Shown here: positions 13,975 to 17,931 of the stretch, piece after piece
Position numbering within the stretch: position 1 is the stretch's first letter
Layout: every line of letters begins with the position of its first letter
Assembly (NCBI GenBank): GCA_051646925.1
Contig: JBOFDK010000069.1
Span: 1 to 17,931 of the forward strand
Direction: 5' to 3'
DNA: 17,931 nucleotides
Source of the DNA: JBOFDK01 sp051646925
GTDB lineage: Bacteria; Bacillota; Clostridia; Lachnospirales; Cellulosilyticaceae
Notes under the pieces: generated by a model
The model's input: the letters and a program-made list of their open reading frames with translations, nothing else
Database searches by the model: none
Told to the model about the DNA's origin: nothing
Made by a program: the position numbers and the translations under genes

Positions 13975-15459
13975 TTATATAATACGTTTGTATACTTCTG
14001 TAAGTGTATATAATTTATTCACTATATCATCTGTAATAACATTTTTTTTCATACGCCAAGTCCAATTAGTTCCCATACTAGATGGCATATTAATCCTTGT
14101 CTCATTACCATAATTCATAATGTCTTGCATTGTAGTTATTGCTACGTCTGCCACACTACTCCATGCACCTCTTATAAATCCCCAGTTATACCCTTCATCC
14201 TCTGTTAATCTAAGATATCGTTTACAATACTCTACCTCATCTGGATTACCTGTCTTTTCCATCCATCCTCTTATCGTATCGTTATCATGTGTTCCTGTGT
14301 AAACTACACAATTCGAAATATATTTATGTGGAACATAATCACTATCCTCCCACGGATTAAATCCAAATTGAAGTATTTTCATTCCAGGGCAACCAGATTC
14401 ATCTCTAAGTTTAAAAACTTCCTCAGTCAAAAACCCTAAATCTTCCGCTATAATAGGAACATCACCTAACTCTTTTTTTATTCTATCAAATAGTTTAATC
14501 CCTGGACCTTTTCTCCAACATCCGTTTTGAGCTGTATCATCAGCATATGGAACTTCCCAAAAAGATTCAAATCCTCTAAAATGGTCTATACGAATTACAT
14601 CATATAATTTTAAACTTTCTTGTATTCGTTTAACCCACCACTTATACTCATCTTTCTCCAAATAATCCCAATCATAAATAGGATTTCCCCACAACTGCCC
14701 TGTTTCTGCAAATTCATCCGGTGGACATCCTGCAACTACTAATGGATTATTATCTTCAGCTAGTTTAAATAATTTAGTATTTGCCCATACATCACTACTA
14801 TCACTAGCTACATAAATTGGAATATCTCCGATAATTTCAATTCCTAATTTATTTACATAATTTTTCAGCTCATACCACTGCTTACTAAACATATATTGTA
14901 TAAATTTCCAAAAATTAATTTGCTCTGGCAATAAATTTTGATAATAAACCATTGCATCATCTTTTCGCAATTTAATATCATCTGGCCACTGTTGCCAATT
15001 TACCTTATTATGATATTCTTTAACCGCCATATACAAACTATAATCATCTAGCCACCAATTATTTTCATTTGCAAATAATTGAATTTCTTCTTTATATATT
15101 ATTTTTCCACGCTCATATGCTATTTTTAGCACATCAAAACGATTTTCAAATAATTTTTCATAATCTATAACACTTTCATCTTTTCCAAAATCAATGTTTA
15201 TAAAATCATCATCAGTCAATAATCCATCACGTTTTAAAAATTTCAAATCAATGAAATACGGATTACCTGCAAATGCTGAAAAAGCTTGATAAGGTGAATC
15301 ACCATAACTCGTATGTCCTAGTGGCAGTATTTGCCAGTAGTGTTGCCCTGTTTTTTTCAGAAAGTCAGCAAAAGCATATGCTTCTGCTCCAAATGTACCT
15401 ATGCCATAATCTTCTGATAACGATGCAATATGCATAATAATACCGCTACTTCTTTTCAT
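13975..15459 (-). CDS. malQ: 4-alpha-glucanotransferase (amylomaltase, GH77)
   Basis: Transfers alpha-1,4-glucan segments between maltodextrins, releasing glucose; cytoplasmic, in maltose or glycogen metabolism. The GH77 blocks are clear: KRSSGIIMHIASLSEDYGIG at the start, IGDIPIYVASDSSDVWAN, VIRIDHFRGFESFWEVP (nucleophile D292), PIIAEDLGFLT (acid/base E339) and YTGTHDNDTIRGW (D392), close to the numbering of Thermus amylomaltase. About 494 residues is normal. The start is ATG at 15459: a GAGAGAGGG sequence is correctly spaced before it, while the in-frame ATG at 15477 has none and precedes that site. It follows glyA by 31 bases with no terminator between, so co-transcription is likely. No other maltose gene lies nearby, and that pairing has no obvious metabolic logic. 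Confidence 0.95.
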   Translation of the reverse strand: MKRSSGIIMHIASLSEDYGIGTFGAEAYAFADFLKKTGQHYWQILPLGHTSYGDSPYQAFSAFAGNPYFIDLKFLKRDGLLTDDDFINIDFGKDESVIDYEKLFENRFDVLKIAYERGKIIYKEEIQLFANENNWWLDDYSLYMAVKEYHNKVNWQQWPDDIKLRKDDAMVYYQNLLPEQINFWKFIQYMFSKQWYELKNYVNKLGIEIIGDIPIYVASDSSDVWANTKLFKLAEDNNPLVVAGCPPDEFAETGQLWGNPIYDWDYLEKDEYKWWVKRIQESLKLYDVIRIDHFRGFESFWEVPYADDTAQNGCWRKGPGIKLFDRIKKELGDVPIIAEDLGFLTEEVFKLRDESGCPGMKILQFGFNPWEDSDYVPHKYISNCVVYTGTHDNDTIRGWMEKTGNPDEVEYCKRYLRLTEDEGYNWGFIRGAWSSVADVAITTMQDIMNYGNETRINMPSSMGTNWTWRMKKNVITDDIVNKLYTLTEVYKRII

Positions 15460-15490
15460 GTTTTCGCCCTCTCTCATCTAGTTTAATTTT

Positions 15491-16726
15491 TTAATAAAGT
15501 GGGTAACGATCTAATAAATTTTTCACACGTTCTTTACATTGTATTTTATTACCTTCAAAATCTTTTAATGTTAAATAAATTAATTCTGCAATTTCATCCA
15601 TATCCGCTTCTTTCATTCCTCTTGTAGTAACTGCTGGTGTACCTAAACGTATACCACTTGTTACAAAAGGACTTTCTGGATCAAATGGTATTGTATTTTT
15701 ATTACATGTAATACCTATTTCATCCAATATATTTTCAGCTTCTTTACCAGTTTTATTCATATTTCTAACATCTACTGACATTAGATGATTGTCTGTACCA
15801 CCTGATACAATTACCATTCCTCGCTTTGTAAGCCCCGCTGCTAAAGCTTGTGCATTTTTTATAACTTGTTCTTGGTATTCTTTAAAATTACCTTCTAAAG
15901 CTTCTTTAAAACTAACTGCTTTTGCTGCGATAACATGGATTAATGGTCCACCTTGTATACCTGGGAAAATCGCTTTATCTATTTTTTGTGCATGTTCTTT
16001 TTTACAAAGTATCATTCCGCCACGAGGTCCTCGTAACGTTTTATGAGTTGTTGTTGTTACAAAATCAGCATATGGTACTGGACTTTGATGTAACCCTGCA
16101 GCTACAAGCCCTGCAATATGTGCCATATCTACCATTAAGTACGCACCAACTTCATCTGCAATTGCTTTGAATTTTTCAAAATCAATTTCTCTTGAATAAG
16201 CACTTGCCCCTGCTATAATCATTTTTGGTTTAGTTTCAATTGCTTTTTGGCGCACAACTTCATAATCTATACATTCTGTTTCTTTATTTACTTCATATGA
16301 CACTATATTGTAATGCTTTCCTGAAATATTCACTGGGCTACCATGTGTTAAATGTCCACCATGGCTAAGGTTCATTCCCATAACTGTATCACCAGGCATT
16401 AGTACCGCAAAAAATACTGCTTGGTTTGCTTGAGAACCTGAATTTGGCTGAACGTTCGCATGTTCCGCTCCAAACAAAAGTTTAGCTCGTTCACGTGCTA
16501 AATCTTCTATTTGATCAACTATTTCACATCCTCCGTAATATCTTTTTCCTGGGTAACCTTCTGCATATTTGTTTGTTAATGTACTTCCCATTGCCGCCAT
16601 TACAGCTTTACTTACAAAATTTTCTGAAGCAATTAATTCAATTTTATTATTTTGACGATTTGTTTCTTCTTCAATTAATTTTCCAATTTCCATATCTACG
16701 TTTTTTACTTCTTCTAATGTATACAT
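15491..16726 (-). CDS. glyA: Serine hydroxymethyltransferase
   Basis: A PLP enzyme converting serine and tetrahydrofolate to glycine and 5,10-methylene-tetrahydrofolate, feeding one-carbon metabolism. The PLP lysine is K229 in TTTTHKTLRGPRGG, the same number as in E. coli GlyA. Other blocks are LIASENFVS (31-39), NKYAEGYPGKRYYGG (52-66), NVQPNSGSQAN (91-101) and DMAHIAGLVAAG (200-211). 411 residues is typical. ATG at 16726 is preceded by AAAAGGGGA at suitable spacing. An extended -10 (TGATATAAG) lies about 40 bases upstream. It is probably followed in the same transcript by malQ, and is divergent from the threonine/serine exporter gene, a plausible serine-related neighbour. Confidence 0.98.
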   Translation of the reverse strand: MYTLEEVKNVDMEIGKLIEEETNRQNNKIELIASENFVSKAVMAAMGSTLTNKYAEGYPGKRYYGGCEIVDQIEDLARERAKLLFGAEHANVQPNSGSQANQAVFFAVLMPGDTVMGMNLSHGGHLTHGSPVNISGKHYNIVSYEVNKETECIDYEVVRQKAIETKPKMIIAGASAYSREIDFEKFKAIADEVGAYLMVDMAHIAGLVAAGLHQSPVPYADFVTTTTHKTLRGPRGGMILCKKEHAQKIDKAIFPGIQGGPLIHVIAAKAVSFKEALEGNFKEYQEQVIKNAQALAAGLTKRGMVIVSGGTDNHLMSVDVRNMNKTGKEAENILDEIGITCNKNTIPFDPESPFVTSGIRLGTPAVTTRGMKEADMDEIAELIYLTLKDFEGNKIQCKERVKNLLDRYPLY

Positions 16727-16765
16727 TTTTGTATCCCCTTTTCCAATATAATTTTTTTTAGCTAC

Positions 16766-16774
16766 CTTATATCA
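16766..16774 (-). promoter_or_regulatory. Candidate extended -10 promoter of glyA
   Basis: Leftward TGATATAAG, a TGn extension plus TATAAG, about 40 bases before the glyA start codon. No good -35 is seen. The short leader leaves little room for a riboswitch. Confidence 0.4.
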
Positions 16775-16963
16775 TATTTTTAGTTTAGCTTTTTCTAAAT
16801 ATTTATCTGATTATTGTTTTTATTTGGTAAATCATTGTTATTATCTATTCATTTTGAATTATCTTCTATTTTTGAATAGTTATACAATATTAACATTATT
16901 CTTCTGTTCTTTTCAAGCTTTTCTAAAATATAAATCTATCTTTCTAAAAAAAATTTATCTACC

Positions 16964-16992
16964 TTTACAGTTAATGTTATGACTTGTATAAT
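16964..16992 (+). promoter_or_regulatory. Promoter of the ThrE-type exporter gene
   Basis: TTTACA (16964-16969), exactly 17 bases, then consensus TATAAT (16987-16992). The expected start is about 25 bases before the ATG at 17026. Confidence 0.7.
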
Positions 16993-17025
16993 TATGCTAA
17001 ATAATTTTATAGTTTGGGGCGAAAT

Positions 17026-17805
17026 ATGACTGAAAAACAAAAATCTGAATCTATTTTACTTTTTGCAATTCGTATCGGTGAAATTATGCTCAAAAGTGGA
17101 GCTGAAACTTATCGTGTAGAAGATACTATAATACGAATTTTATCAAAACATAATTATGTCCATGTTGATACGTTTGTTACTCCAACTGTCATCATGGCAA
17201 CTATTAAAGAAGAAAATGTTCCTGTTACTTCTATGATGCGCCGTATCAAAAATCGTCAAACACGTCTTGATAAAATTGAACTTATTAATCAACTTTCTAG
17301 AGACTACGTATCTAATGATATGCTTCTTGATGATGCAATTTTGCAACTTCACAACATAGAATCTAAAGCTCCTTATCCAAAATACTGGATTGTTCTTGCA
17401 ACTGGCGTTAGTTCGGGATTTTTTTGTCTAATGTTTTATGGTCGTATTTTTGAATTTTTAATTGCTTTTGTTACTGGCATTATTGTAGCTTTACTACAAT
17501 TTCAGCTTCGCAAAAAAGAAATTGTTAATTATTTCGTATTATTTATTGTTTCTTTTGTAATTGGCATTGTTGTAATGTTTACAACGTTATTTTTCTCGTC
17601 ATATCTAAATACCGAAGCTATTGTAATTGGATGTATTATGTCACTTGTTCCTGGAGTAGCATTTACTAATGCTATTCGTGATACTATAGGTGATGAACTC
17701 CTTTCTGGTATTTCACGCGGTGTCGAAGCTCTTTTTATTGCAATAGCTATTGCTTCAGGCATTGGTATACCAATGAGCTTTGGTATATTTTTAGGAGGGT
17801 ATTAG
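17026..17805 (+). CDS. Threonine/serine exporter subunit, ThrE N-terminal (YjjP-like, DUF1212)
   Basis: The membrane protein matching the first half of ThrE-type amino-acid exporters, 259 residues. A soluble N-terminal region (about 1-117) contains IRIGEIMLKSGAETYRVEDTI, then about five hydrophobic segments follow (roughly 119-138, 141-160, 167-190, 195-213, 231-255). The conserved stretch LVPGVAFTNAIRDTIGDEL (about 207-225) with SGISRGVEALFIAIAIASG is typical of the family. ATG at 17026 follows GGGG by six bases; the in-frame TTG at 17014 overlaps that site and is rejected. In Bacillota this protein normally works with a small YjjB-like subunit of about 150 residues encoded directly downstream; none follows within the 85 bases before the next gene. 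Divergent glyA hints at serine handling, but the substrate is inferred from the family. Confidence 0.9.
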   Translation: MTEKQKSESILLFAIRIGEIMLKSGAETYRVEDTIIRILSKHNYVHVDTFVTPTVIMATIKEENVPVTSMMRRIKNRQTRLDKIELINQLSRDYVSNDMLLDDAILQLHNIESKAPYPKYWIVLATGVSSGFFCLMFYGRIFEFLIAFVTGIIVALLQFQLRKKEIVNYFVLFIVSFVIGIVVMFTTLFFSSYLNTEAIVIGCIMSLVPGVAFTNAIRDTIGDELLSGISRGVEALFIAIAIASGIGIPMSFGIFLGGY

Positions 17806-17811
17806 CTGTTA

Positions 17812-17856
17812 ATGAAACCTTGTAGAAGTTTGTATAAACTTATTGATTTTATATAA
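17812..17856 (+). pseudogene. 14-codon ORF where the ThrE partner would start; possible gene remnant
   Basis: ATG at 17812 opens MKPCRSLYKLIDFI and stops at 17854. It begins seven bases after the exporter stop, with AGGAGGG at 17793-17799 upstream, where a coupled YjjB-like subunit would be expected. It overlaps a small inverted repeat, AAGTTT/AAACTT (17826-17841). It may be the stub of the partner gene, a short leader ORF, or chance; evidence is weak. Confidence 0.25.
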
Positions 17857-17890
17857 CGCTCGTATTATTATAAATCAAGAGGTGATAAAT

Positions 17891-17931
17891 ATGAAATATT
17901 ATTCTATAGGAGATTTTGCAAGTCTAATAGG
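17891..17931 (+). CDS. Start of a MerR-type helix-turn-helix protein, possibly IS607-family recombinase (partial)
   Basis: ATG at 17891 follows AGAGGTGAT at good spacing and opens MKYYSIGDFASLIG, cut by the window edge. The YYSIGxFAxLIG pattern is the first helix of MerR-type DNA-binding domains. It is equally the usual N-terminus of IS607-family serine recombinases (TnpA). Fourteen residues cannot separate these. If it is IS607, a TnpB/IscB-type gene should follow outside the window. Confidence 0.65.
   Translation, partial: MKYYSIGDFASLI

Noticed and set aside
16727..16963. A glycine or other riboswitch in front of glyA
   Set aside because: No conserved glycine-riboswitch core is visible in this A/T-rich spacer, and the likely glyA leader is only about 35 bases.
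17821..17860. Terminator for the exporter gene at the AAGTTT/AAACTT hairpin
   Set aside because: The stem is only six A/T-rich pairs and no T run follows.

Overview
The window is AT-rich chromosomal DNA of a low-GC Bacillota. The gene set and order (rex, acpS, alr, mazEF; a T-box in front of leuS; GGAGG-type ribosome binding sites; A+T-rich spacers) point to an anaerobic member of the Clostridia. Something near the Lachnospirales is my best guess, but no rRNA or taxonomic marker here fixes it. Nearly everything is core housekeeping DNA. No CRISPR array, tRNA, rRNA or prophage is visible.

Left part (1-4115, all leftward): a coiled-coil protein of unknown function, acpS, alr, a short mazE-type antitoxin gene and mazF lie in the transcription order seen around B. 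subtilis acpS-alr-ndoAI-ndoA. Upstream is rex, the NADH/NAD+-sensing repressor, with its own promoter and terminator. Divergent from rex is an ABC-F ATPase of the YdiF type (4252-6156, rightward), a neighbourhood also known from Bacillus (ydiF near ydiH/rex). A bidirectional terminator separates it from a convergent surface lipoprotein-like gene (6228-7481).

Middle part (7708-10786, leftward): aconitase followed by a decarboxylating isocitrate/isopropylmalate-family dehydrogenase, a two-gene operon for the citrate-to-2-oxoglutarate branch, probably serving glutamate synthesis. No citrate synthase gene is present in the window.

Right part: leuS is preceded by a complete T-box leader with a promoter, a CUC (leucine) specifier, a UGGU T-box loop matching an A73 discriminator, and an intrinsic terminator. 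malQ (GH77) follows glyA closely and is probably co-transcribed with it. Divergent from glyA is the N-terminal-half subunit of a ThrE-type threonine/serine exporter. It has a good promoter, but its usual small partner does not follow. Instead there is a 14-codon ORF and then the start of a MerR-type helix-turn-helix gene, possibly an IS607-type recombinase, cut by the window edge.

Most notable: the antitoxin lacks much of the ribbon-helix-helix domain; the ThrE partner is missing beside a possible mobile element; a perfect 18-bp A/T-rich inverted repeat with an extra direct copy follows malQ; and several promoter regions (next gene after mazF, alr, rex, acn) carry short duplicated motifs of 10-29 bp. 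I see no clear undescribed multi-gene system.
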